Positions 49,556 through 58,949 of a DNA stretch of 58,949 nucleotides are shown piece by piece. Both the position numbers and the translations under genes were made by a program. Location: positions 228,084 to 287,032 of the forward strand of contig NW_022985571.1 of assembly GCF_010093815.1 (NCBI RefSeq), read 5' to 3'. The first letter of the stretch is position 1. Every line of letters starts with the position of its first letter. The notes under the pieces are model-generated. The model was given only the letters and a program-made list of their open reading frames with translations, was not told the DNA's origin and searched no databases. This stretch comes from Pseudovirgaria hyperparasitica (taxonomy: Eukaryota; Ascomycota; Dothideomycetes; Acrospermales; Acrospermaceae).

Positions 49556-49805
49556 TATACTTTAATAACCAAAAACTTCTCACACCCTAACGGACTAAAC
49601 TAGTCAATTCGGGGCAAAACAGCGATTTACATACATTAAACAATAGAGTATACCAAGTATAATAACCTCCGACATACGTACGTACGTATAGCGTATAATA
49701 CACGACGATACCGACGTATAGAGACACTATATATATACGCTTAAAGACTCTTTAATAATATAAGCATAGACTATATCTAATAAACGCCGATACGCTAACC
49801 CCCTT

Positions 49806-49836
49806 TTATTAGTTAAGGGCTACCCTTAACTAATAA
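49806..49836. repeat. Perfect 31-bp hairpin 2 bases before the ORF1 start (LINE copy 3)
   Basis: The arms TTATTAGTTAAGGG and CCCTTAACTAATAA surround loop CTA. The ORF1 ATG (49839) follows in ACCATGG context. Such a stem directly in front of the start codon should affect initiation. Confidence 0.9.
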
Positions 49837-49838
49837 CC

Positions 49839-51290
49839 ATGGCGGCTTTAGGTATCGTAATACCCTAGTAGACGCCGGATATACCCCTACTAGTATAGTA
49901 GAAACGGCTATATAGCGATATTAATATAGATAGCTAGATACCTATCTAAAATATAGGAACTAACTAAGGGTGTAAAGTACTATAGATAACCTAGACCGAG
50001 GGGACCCTGAGAGGGGAGACCCTTCTAGATAAAATTAAATACTAGATAATATATATAGAGAGGGACGCTAAGAAGGGAAAGAAGACCCTCCTTTATATAT
50101 TCTAGGACCTTATCTAGAATCTAAGAGGAATTACGGAGGAAGAAAGGAAGTTACCATGAGAGGAACCTAGTAGTAGACTCGACTAAATAGAAGCCAGCCT
50201 ACGGAGAATCTAGGAAGAGCTATTCTAAGGTGAGCGCTATAACACGTGGGCTTAGATTATAGTAATACCCGGAGCTACCGTACTAAGGACTACTAGAACT
50301 ATAGATAGAGTATATAGTATACGTATCGTAATCTAGGATAAGGACACGCTAGCGTAGGTCTAATAGGCATCCCTAAAGGAAATTATAAATAAGATTAACG
50401 AATAGAAAGGAATATAGTCGAGCGTCGTGGCTACTAAAGTTACGCTAGGTAGGGTAGTACTTACTACTATAATAAATACTACGTAGTAAAACATCTCGTA
50501 AGATCCGAATATAATAGGTAGTATCTTCCCCGGCGCGTCTATTAGGGTAGCTATATACCCGATTATAGTATATATAGTACCCGTACGGGGATAGGCTATC
50601 GGAGTAGAGGATATTATACGTATAGAATAATCTAACACGCGAAAATACCTAGGGATTAAGATCGTAAAAGCGTGGTAGAAGAACCCATAGGCGATTAAGA
50701 CGACGGCGAAAAAACACTCTACTATAATCATAGAGCTGCGAGACCCCGCCCTCGTATAATATATTATATAGAAGGGATTCCTAGTAGAAGGAGAGCTCCT
50801 TATAGCCGAGCCATAGGATAGGGCATAGGTAATAATATAGTACTTTAACTATTAAGGGTATAGATATACTATATAAAGGTACTTATAGAAGACTAAGTGC
50901 GGATAGTACCGTAGAGACTATACTATCTAGGAGTACCCTTATAAACCGCGAGGAGACGGACTAAGAAACAGGGACATAGTATAGTATTTAAACTATAACG
51001 GGAAATACCCGTCGTAGTCGTTAACGTGTATAAAATACAAATAGATTATAGAATATATTCGCACGATAAAAGCGAGAGGCGCGAGATAGTTATAGAATAT
51101 AATACCTACCACGGGCCCTTCCTTTATAACACCCCTAACCTCCCCTCCGGAAGGTAGTTAGACGGGATAGTAGACTATCCTAAAGATAATAGGACGACTA
51201 AAAGGCATAGTTAAAGCCGCTACCGCGCGAGGATAGTCGCGCCTCTAAGGAATAAGTATATAGGTATATATACTCCCTAGTACCTAATAA
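49839..51290 (+). pseudogene. LINE ORF1 (zinc-knuckle RNA-binding protein), copy 3
   Basis: The start is ATG 49839 in a strong context, and the same frame reaches the zinc knuckles. The N-terminal and middle parts contain a charged, helical region (around 50040-50230), then a globular segment (about 50360-50740) with KYLGIKIVKAW-like sequence. Knuckle-like repeats lie at 50838-50955 and a further one up to about 51030. One Cys (TGC at 50898) survives while the others read Tyr. Such proteins bind LINE RNA and act as chaperones during target-primed reverse transcription. The stops are mostly TAG/TAA, with one TGA. The 123-codon minus frame at 50360-50731 is its shadow. The 3' end is approximate; ORF2 begins near here in another frame. 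Confidence 0.8.
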
Positions 51291-54200
51291 GGGACTAGAA
51301 TATACTCTAAATTATATAGGTAAATATATAATATAAAAGGGAGAACTAGGCGACGCTCCTCGAAGAGACCGGGGCTATAATACTCGCTATCTAGGAACTC
51401 TATAAATACTACCAGACGAGTAAACCAACCACACACCCCGGATACTATACTATACACCCTCTAGAACTAGAAAGACAAGTCCTCTTCTATATTTATAGGT
51501 TAATACTACTCTTATTATAGTCGTATACTAAGCGCGATAACCTTAGAATAACACTACACCTATAAATAGATATAGGCCCCCTATATATATATAATATATA
51601 TAACTAATAATATATACTTATACTAGACGAGATACTTAAGGGTACTATAGAACTAGAGTAATACATCCTCCTAGGAGACTTTAACCTCTACTACTAATAG
51701 TAGGGAGGCCTAGCCGTAGTAAGGGAAGAACTTAGAGTAAGAGAACTATATACCCGCTACCACGACTTCCTATACCTACTTACACCTATAGAATAAGTTA
51801 TATAGAAAAAACATAAATAGGACGAAGACGGGTCTACGCTTAACCTTACCTTTGTCACGGAGTATATTAGTTACCGGATCTAATACTACCGCCTAAGCTA
51901 GGTATAGACGGATTCCGACTATAAATATATAGAAACCGTAATAAACGTATATACCCCGAATAAATAATAGGGACGATAGATATAGAAGGACACCGACTAG
52001 GAAAAGTACCTAAAGGACCTAGAATCGGCGATCCTAGATCCCTCTATAGTCGATATATCTAATAACCTAGCCATAGACTAGGCCGTATAGATACTCCTAT
52101 AAATATAATAATAATAATAATATTAATATTAGTGTTTAACTAGGAAGAACTATATATATAGCCATATATATGCTCCACAGGCTTAGGCCTCCTCTAGTAT
52201 TAGCTGCTATGTATATAAGAAAACCTCCTATGATTAGCTCCCTAACTAGACCCTATTACTAACCTAACCTAGCCTAGTCTAAGTCCTCGAATCCCATTAG
52301 GTAATAAACTTACTTCTTATCCTTATATTAGGCTTTTATTACTATATTAGTACCGGCTCTTAATAACGCCCTAACCAACTATAGTAGGTATTACCTTTCT
52401 TATAATTGGGTAGGTCGCTAGGCTAGGCCTAGTCTTTTATTTCTATATTACCGTGTTTTTTCCTATCTATGGGAATATAGCTTTACGCCGGGTAGTAGTT
52501 ATTAATTAAGATAACTAATGCCGGAGGGGGTATATATCTAATAGGTCCATGCCTTAGCACTAACCCTAGCTAGGCCGAATTCGGAAATTATTCTTCGGGG
52601 CTATATAATTATCTATAGATAGGCGGGATACTTAATTAGGTATTACCGTCTGTTTCGTGGTTACCAAGCCGGAGTAAGCATAAGCTAAGCCGGATTAGGG
52701 TAGACAAGGCCCCGGTATATAGTGAAAATTCTATGATTCGAGCTAAGCTAGTTATGGGTCTAGCCGCTCTAGGCGTCGCTCTACTACTTAAGGTGGCTTG
52801 GTAGGTGGCTATATTAGGTAATTCTCATCATGTAATAACGGTATAGTCATTTTCACATTACCTAATGGTCGCTTAGGACTAAGTAGTTATATAACGGTAA
52901 CCTTCACGTTACGTGCTCGCTTAGCCCCGTATACTTTTTAATAGAGCGTGCGAAAACTAGTATGTAAAAAGGTAGCCGTTATAGGATTCGAACCCATAAC
53001 GTTAGATAATAAACGCTTCTAGTAACGTAGCATACTACTACTACGCCACCTGGCCTCCTATAAATATACTAGAATACGAGAAATAAACACGTACTATACT
53101 AAATATACTAGCCCCTAGAAGTAAAGGGGATTTCTTAAGTACGGGAAAGTAGATAAGACGCCCGAAGGCTATACACACGTATATACTATATAAGAATACC
53201 CGAGTCGTAGAAAGAATAGAAGAAAGCGATATAATAACGCGATAAAGTCCTCCGTAACGAAAGGCGTAAATAGTAGTATATAATTACTAGTTAATAGACA
53301 CGATACGTAATAGGGCTATGGCGTATAGCGAAATAGGCTAAGGGCGTAGACACTCCGACACCCCCGCTACTTATGTCTCCCCTAATATATTAGGGGAGAA
53401 TATACTCCACGAGCCTTAAGAAAACTAAGGCCCTATAGAAGACCATGTTCCCTCTCCCGGAACTAGTAGACCTATTAGACGTTCACGGCGCTAAATACCT
53501 ATACGCGGTAGATATCCCTAAAGAAGTTACGGAGGAGGACATACTTAATATTATTAAGATACTCCTAAATGATAAAGCACCCGAACTAGATGGAATTCTA
53601 AATTAATACCTAAAAAGTACTATAAAAGCGACCCTACCGCTTATTACTTATATATTCTAAGCATGCGTCACGTAGGGGTACCACCCCTAGAGCTTCCGAG
53701 TTACCTATACTATTATACTCCCGAAACTAGGAAAGAGCCCTAACTCCCTAAAGGAATAGAGACTAATCGCCCTTCTCTTCTACCTAGGTAAGATACTAGA
53801 GGCTACGATAGCGAAGAAGATAAGTACCGCGGTATAGAAATATAATCTCCTCCCTCCGAACTAGAAGGTAAAGGTAGATAGCTCTCTAATAATAGCTATC
53901 TAATATATTATTAAAGTCGTCTAGGCCGTATAGAAATAGGGACGGGTAGTATCGCTCCTCTCCCTTAATATGGCCGGAGCGTTTAATAAGGTAAACTATA
54001 TAAGACTTATTTATAATCTCCGGATAAGACGAATACTAGCATGGATTATACGCTTTATATAGTTATTCCTTATAGGAAGAATAACTTAGATATATATCCC
54101 TAGGTACTAGAGCGAATATAAAGAGACGGTATACGACATCCTATAAGGGAGCACTATCTCTCTAATCCTATTCCTCTTCTTTACGGTAGACCTTCTTTAA

Positions 54201-55450
54201 GGAATAAAGTATATAGAAATAGTCGGATACGCCGATAATATATACCTCCTAGCTATTAATAATAATACTAACCAAACGTATAGACGACTAGAATAGAACT
54301 ATAAGAGATACCTCTAGTAGATAAAACGCCACGGAGTAAAGTTCGCCCTAGAGAAATACTAGCTTATATACTTTATTAACTATTAAGGGAAATAGATAAC
54401 TAGGGAAGGCGAACGACGCCCCCGAATCGACGTATTTAATAAATTACTAGTATAAAGTATACGCGCGCTTGGAGTTATACTAGATAGTAAGCTTAAATAG
54501 GGACTATAAGTAGCATACGCCGTCTCTAGGGCCCTCTAGATAGAAGCCGCTATATAATAGATTATAGCCTCTACGTAGAGAACCGCCTAGGATAAGGCAC
54601 GCTAGCTATATATATCTATAGTACGACCCGCCTTTACGTACGGATACGAGTACTAGTATATAGCCCTTATATAGACTAGGCGAATAAAGATCGAATCTAT
54701 ATAGAACCGTATACTCCGTCTTATATTAGGCGTATATAAAGCTACTAACACGGTACTACTACGACGCGAGATAGACGTTATAAGTATATATAACTTCTAC
54801 TAGATATAGAGGGTAGTATACTTCACTAAATAATAAGTATAGAAACGTATAGAAAACGTAGAATATACTTTTACCGCGCTACGCGTACGAATTAGTATAT
54901 ATTACCGCGCACTTCTATATATAGGCCGGAATCGAATACGGTATAGGTGCTTAATAGAAGCCGACTCTAGCTAAGTAGTATAAGAAGTCCGAGATAACCT
55001 AGACGCTCTCCTAGACTAGTAGAGCCTTTAAGAACTCGTAAAAAATATATAGTCGTGGACTTAAGATACGTAGAAAGAGGCACTCCGTGCCTACTAGACC
55101 TCCTAGTAGGATAGGTACCTAGAGTGGATTCGAGGGCTATAGAAGGAACCGAGTAAATAGATATATAAAGGGCTAACGAAAGCCTAAGTATCTATACTTA
55201 TCTAAGCCCGAACGGGCGCTATAGAACTTCTATACTATATCTATAAGAGAGGCGTTCCTAATACCTCTCTATAGTATAAGGCGTATAGCCGGAGAGGTAT
55301 AATACGCTACTATCTAGCTATATACCCTAACCTCTATATATAACGGTAATAGCTTATCCACGTCATGAAGACTTTAGATATCGCACGATAGCTTAATAAG
55401 TACTCTAAGGACGTCTCCTAATAGATACTTATATATCTACTACTTCTCTA
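51290..55450 (+). pseudogene. LINE ORF2 (APE endonuclease, RT, Cys/His C-terminus), copy 3, split by SINE
   Basis: The frame is -1 relative to ORF1. The endonuclease opens with a LLEETGAIILAIQE block, whose Glu is a catalytic residue. It contains GDFN at 51674-51685 and an STLNLTF block near 51834 (STLDLTF expected). SINE copy 2 interrupts at 52107, and the frame resumes in register after 53068. The RT includes an IQGSTISPILF-like block (about 54140-54180) and YADN at 54228-54239 (YADD expected). A C-terminal region has YKGLTKA-like sequence near 55170 and decayed Cys/His ligands. Stops remain frequent, so it is inactive, but every domain is recognisable. Confidence 0.85.
52108..53055 (-). 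mobile_element. tRNA-derived SINE-like element, copy 2
   Basis: 948 bp, minus strand, inserted in ORF2 of LINE copy 3 with a perfect 13-bp target duplication TCCTATAAATATA (52095-52107 and 53056-53068). It is closely similar to copy 1 along its whole length. The B box is intact (52984-52994) and the A box has one transition (53038-53048). The (ATT)n-type tail is at the left end. The intact target can be read in LINE copy 2 near 32795, confirming the insertion boundaries. Confidence 0.9.
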
Positions 55451-55543
55451 GTACTAGTGGACCCGGAAATATATACTAGAAGAGACCCGGTATACGCTAG
55501 TAGTAACCTAATATATACCGGAAGAACCCCGGGAGAACCTCGA

Positions 55544-55574
55544 TTATTAGTTAAGGGTAGCCCTTAACTAATAA
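55544..55574. repeat. 31-bp hairpin in LINE 3' UTR (copy 3)
   Basis: A perfect copy with loop TAG, about 230 bases before the poly(ATT) tail. It matches the 5' UTR hairpin at 49806-49836 and has the same position in the 3' UTRs of copies 1 and 2 and of the chimeric and truncated LINEs. Confidence 0.9.
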
Positions 55575-57439
55575 CCTCTATATCTATACGTGCTACCTAA
55601 GAGCGAAATAACGGTAATATAGGCTATAGGCTAATAGGTGTACTCTATAGCTATATACTTAAGACGAAATAGAGGTTTAACGAGATATAGTTATAGATAT
55701 AAGGAAGTTTTTCTCTATAGGGTTTCTTCTTATATAGTAGCTTAGACTAGAGAAGGCATAGGCCTATAGAGTACTACTCTACCTAGTTATATAATATTAT
55801 TATTATTATACTTTAATAACCTCTAGAAAGAGCTTATAGTACTCTCTAAACTCCCTATATATAGAAGCTAGATAACTACTAGAACCGCTAAGAGTCTTAT
55901 AGATATAAAGATTATTATATATATCTTATATATAAATAGAAATCTAAAAATATATTAGTATAGATAACTTTAGATTACTCTAGACTAAAATAGTCTAATA
56001 GACTTATCTAAAGATAAACTTTACTAAGAATAGTATAGTAGTAGTAGCGGGTAGAGACCTTAAAGATTAGATATATAGATCTATTATAGTTAGTAGAGTA
56101 GTAGCTAATACTAGAGTTAGAGTAGAAGAGATATTTAGAGCTAGTTATATAAGTCTTAATATACTTAAAGTATATTAAACTATAGTTTACTATTTTTCTA
56201 TAGTATAAACTATAACTATATTTAGTACCTTTAGTGACCTAGATCTTATTATTACTAGGGCTAGATTTAGAGTAAATATTAAGGTCCTAAAAGAACCTAG
56301 AGTAACTAAGTTAGTCTATATTAGACTAAAAAGAGAAATAGTATTTAGAGTAGAGTAGTAAAGATATAAACTCTTAATTATTATCTATAATAAGATCTTC
56401 TTTATCCTCTAAAGAAGATAGAGTAGATAGATAGTATAAGTAGATATAGATAGGCTTTCTAGCTACCTATTCCGTAATACTAGTACTAGAATTATCTAGA
56501 TTAGAGTAACTAGTAACTATATTAGTAGTAATAGTAGTAGTAGTCTTAGCTATCTTCTTCTCTAACTTAGAGTACGCCTTTATACTACTATAATAAGTAG
56601 ATTTTTTAGCTAGTATAGCCGGGATAGAGATAATTTCTTTAGAGTAAGTCTTATAAGAGAAGAAGATAGGCTTAGAAATAGAACTAGTATTAGATATCTA
56701 TATATATATATTAGCTAGAGATCTAAGAGTAGAATACTTACTTAGCCTTAAAGGCAATTAAAGAAGCTAAATTAGTAACTATAATAACACAAATAGATTA
56801 TATAGAACTAGCTCTAATAAGAATAGACTACTCTAGACCTAAATAGATCTAAACTAAAGGAGATAGTATATAAATTAATAACTTACCTTAAGAGTAAGAT
56901 AGATATACTAAAGAAGAAAATTTAGAATAAGAGAACTAAATATAAGCTTAGTTAATATAGTAGTTATATAACCCGTAGAGCTACCTCTAAGATAGTAGCT
57001 AGAAAGTAAGAGATAAGCGCGTATATAAATAAAAGTAAACTAAAGTTTAAGTTTACTAATATAAAGACTATTAATAACGTTATATAGACTTATTAAAGTT
57101 TTAAAAGGGTATATATAAAATAGATATATATAATACCCTTAGGAGGATAGGTAGTGTAGAAGGTATCTTAAATGAATAAGACTAAGGGACATAATATATA
57201 GTATATAAAGTATATTTAATTAAAAGACTTAAAGAGACGACTATCTATGGCTATAGGAAGGTCTATATATATATAATTTACGTACGTTATTATTAAGAAT
57301 TAATAATATATATTAAATGGTATACTAAATACTAATAGTATTCTATAACTATCCGATTTAGTCCATTTTAGTACGCTAAGAGTTAATATATTAATTAATA
57401 TATTATCTCTATCCATGTACTTCCGATTCCTACTTAATC

Positions 57440-57467
57440 TAATATAAGCTAGTACTAGCTTATATTA
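57440..57467. repeat. Perfect 28-bp palindrome
   Basis: The left half is TAATATAAGCTAGT and the right half is its exact reverse complement, with no spacer. Only this copy is seen in the window. Confidence 0.85.
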
Positions 57468-57479
57468 ATATAAGTCTCC

Positions 57480-57660
57480 TAGTCTATAGTCTCTAAGGAA
57501 GTTATAGAGTCTAGTCTAGTCTCTAGAGTAGAATAGAGCTAGTTACCTCTAGAGTAGAGTAGAGATAGAATAGCTCTAGAGTAGAGTAGAACTAGAACTC
57601 TTCTATAGAATACTAGAGAACGTACTTCTATAGAATAGAATAGAGTAGAGCTAGACTCTT
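57480..57660. repeat. Irregular CTAGAGTAGA-type repeats
   Basis: Motifs such as CTCTAGAGTAGA, AGAATAGAGCTAG and TTCTATAGAATA recur with variable spacing. The array is low complexity and has no fixed period. Confidence 0.6.
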
Positions 57661-57907
57661 ATTCTATATAACTTATATATTATATATAATAGATTATAAG
57701 GTTATTATATATATAAAACTTATATATATAAAACTTATAAGACTTAATTAGATATATATATAAATATAATACTTATAGAATTATAGATTTATATATAGCT
57801 AAGTACTTTAGAGCAAAGTATAAAAAGAAGAAGAATATTATTAGGGCTAATACTAGAGTAGACGTAACTAGACTACTATACTCTAGTATAGTCCGTAATA
57901 GATAGAC

Positions 57908-58135
57908 TGTAAGAATAGGGTTATTGGATAGTAGTGTAGCCAGATAGAACAATAGGGTGTATTCTATCATAGAATAAATTACTACCGAACCCTTTCGGTA
58001 GGAATTCGAGAGTATATATATAAAGGGACGCCGATCTATCTAGCACGTAACTATTTACCGCCCTTCACGTTATCTCCTAACCCTATTAGCTAAGGTATAT
58101 ATAGGTCGAGTCCTACCTAAGGCTAAGTCCTAATA
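57908..58135 (-). repeat. 3' LTR of Gypsy-A copy 3
   Basis: 228 bp, beginning TGTAAG on the plus strand (the reverse complement of the LTR end) and ending CCTAATA (CCTAACA in copy 1). Confidence 0.93.
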
Positions 58136-58949
58136 ATTATCCCTTCCCTCTAGGAAGCTACCCTTAGCGACCTAGATTATTACCTATCCCTATATCCCTA
58201 TCCTAAGTCTCGTAAGACCTTAGTCGTTCTCTACGCTTCATCTTAGATACTTACTAATATTCGCCGATCTAAGATTTATATAAGCGTTTCCTAACAAACT
58301 AGATTTTATCCATCTTAACTTCTTATATAGGTGAGATTACCTAATTAGGCCTAGCGTATCACGTGATATAATTAGGTAAGCCCGGGTACTACCTATATTA
58401 AAATCTTTTCTTAGAAATATTCCTTTCTTTAAAAAACCTCTTAACTCTTTATAGAGTTTTTTAGATTATTAGGTATATCACCCGATCCTTATAGACATAG
58501 ATTTATATAGATTTACTATAATTTAGTGCGATTTACGTAATTTACTAATTTTCGTACTATCCTTAGCTAGTAATAATATAATTCGTAATAATCCGTATAA
58601 ATTAATAATAATTATAATATGGTTTCCCGAAATCTCGACGCTCTAAAGTAATTAGTACGGAAATAGGCGCCTTTAAATAATCCCTATCTCGTATACGTTA
58701 CCGATATGTCGAAAGCTATTAATCTACCCCGACCTAGGCCGGGCTCTAATAATCTAGCTATATATTATTATAGTTATCGCTTTCCGTTGTACGTTGCTCA
58801 CGGTAGTACTAAATCTATAATATATAGTACTTATATAACTAAGAAGCGTTATTACTTATAGATATTTAAGTAAGTTTAAAGAACTTTACGTAGATTTACT
58901 TATATTAGTATAGATTACTACTAGGCCTCTAGTAACCCCTACTAATAAG
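57908..58949 (-). mobile_element. Gypsy-A copy 3, 3' part, inverted, running off the window
   Basis: The reverse complement matches the 3' LTR and the 3' non-pol region of copy 1 (about 12770-13807). The LTR is 57908-58135 (228 bp), the polypurine tract is near 58139-58152, and the element continues past 58949. RIP damage is intermediate: many positions agree with copy 1 where copy 2 has changed. The open minus frame at 57773-57970 overlaps the LTR end and is not a gene. Confidence 0.93.

Larger units (their letters stand above)
49571..55806 (+). mobile_element. Tad-like LINE, copy 3, full length, least mutated, with nested SINE
   Basis: It is flanked by a perfect 15-bp target duplication TATACTTTAATAACC (49556-49570 and 55807-55821). 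Without the SINE and its duplicated target it is about 5.28 kb. It has a 5' UTR with hairpin, ORF1, ORF2, a 3' UTR with a second hairpin (55544-55574) and an (ATT)n tail. Many CA, TG and CpG dinucleotides survive, so it is the best template for a consensus. Confidence 0.94.
55822..57907. other. Unassigned RIP-mutated sequence between LINE copy 3 and Gypsy-A copy 3
   Basis: It continues the DNA split by LINE copy 3. No domain is recognised. Landmarks are a perfect 28-bp palindrome (57440-57467) and irregular GAGTAGA/CTAGAG repeats (about 57480-57660). Confidence 0.5.

Noticed and set aside
50360-50731. Minus-strand open frame of 123 codons, with a related one at 31059-31337
   Set aside because: Both are antisense to LINE ORF1 at the same place. 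They stay open because RIP changes on the sense strand remove antisense stops, and their hydrophobic composition follows from TA-rich codons.
1-58949. Host protein-coding genes, a Starship or a biosynthetic cluster
   Set aside because: Every recognisable protein signature belongs to a retrotransposon or a possible DNA transposon fragment. No intron-bearing host gene, captain recombinase or enzyme cluster could be read on either strand.

Overview
This window looks like a repeat-only, AT-rich block from a filamentous ascomycete (Pezizomycotina) that has been heavily altered by repeat-induced point mutation (RIP). Over most of its length CpA and TpG dinucleotides are nearly absent and replaced by TpA, while CpG persists. 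Reading frames of recognisable transposon proteins are full of TAG and TAA where CAG, CAA or TGG are expected, and catalytic Asp/Cys/His codons have turned into Asn/Tyr. I found no host gene, rRNA or intact coding sequence. Most open frames are short and arise because TGA cannot form in RIP-mutated DNA.

Layout. 1-220: 3' end of a LINE. 221-1472: minus-strand Ty3/Gypsy relic (family C). 1473-14210: LINE copy 1, split by Gypsy-A copy 1 (6425-13807, 228-bp LTRs, TATAG target duplication). 14224-16683: more relic sequence, an inverted duplication and SINE copy 1 (14600-15538). 16684-19426: a chimeric element with a LINE 3' half and an unrelated 5' half. 19442-23600: unassigned AT-rich sequence with tandem repeats. 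About 23600-30253 and 35573-37200: a second, minus-strand Gypsy (family B), interrupted by LINE copy 2 (30254-35559) and by a small TATA-flanked insertion. 37200-39650: unassigned. 39651-47516: Gypsy-A copy 2, strongly RIP-mutated, with an 800-N assembly gap and a nested 5'-truncated LINE. 47517-48510: end of another chromodomain Gypsy (family D). 49571-55806: LINE copy 3, the least damaged, interrupted by SINE copy 2 (52108-53055). 55822-57907: unassigned. 57908-58949: Gypsy-A copy 3, inverted, running off the window.

The elements form a layered record. LINEs and old Gypsy relics are the substrate, and lightly mutated Gypsy-A copy 1, SINEs and LINE fragments lie nested in them with target duplications still readable. 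Gypsy-A is a chromovirus (gag, protease, RT, RNase H, integrase, C-terminal chromodomain). Its primer-binding site is complementary to its own predicted mRNA 5' end, as in the self-priming Tf1/sushi group. The LINE is Tad-like (ORF1 with zinc knuckles; ORF2 with endonuclease, RT and a C-terminal Cys/His region), ends in an (ATT)n tail and carries the same 31-bp hairpin just upstream of ORF1 and in its 3' UTR. The about 0.94-kb SINE has a tRNA-like pol III head and a 3' end resembling the LINE 3' end, so it was probably mobilised by that LINE.

Boundaries given by target duplications are exact. Boundaries of decayed protein regions are approximate, and all family assignments come from reading the sequence by eye.
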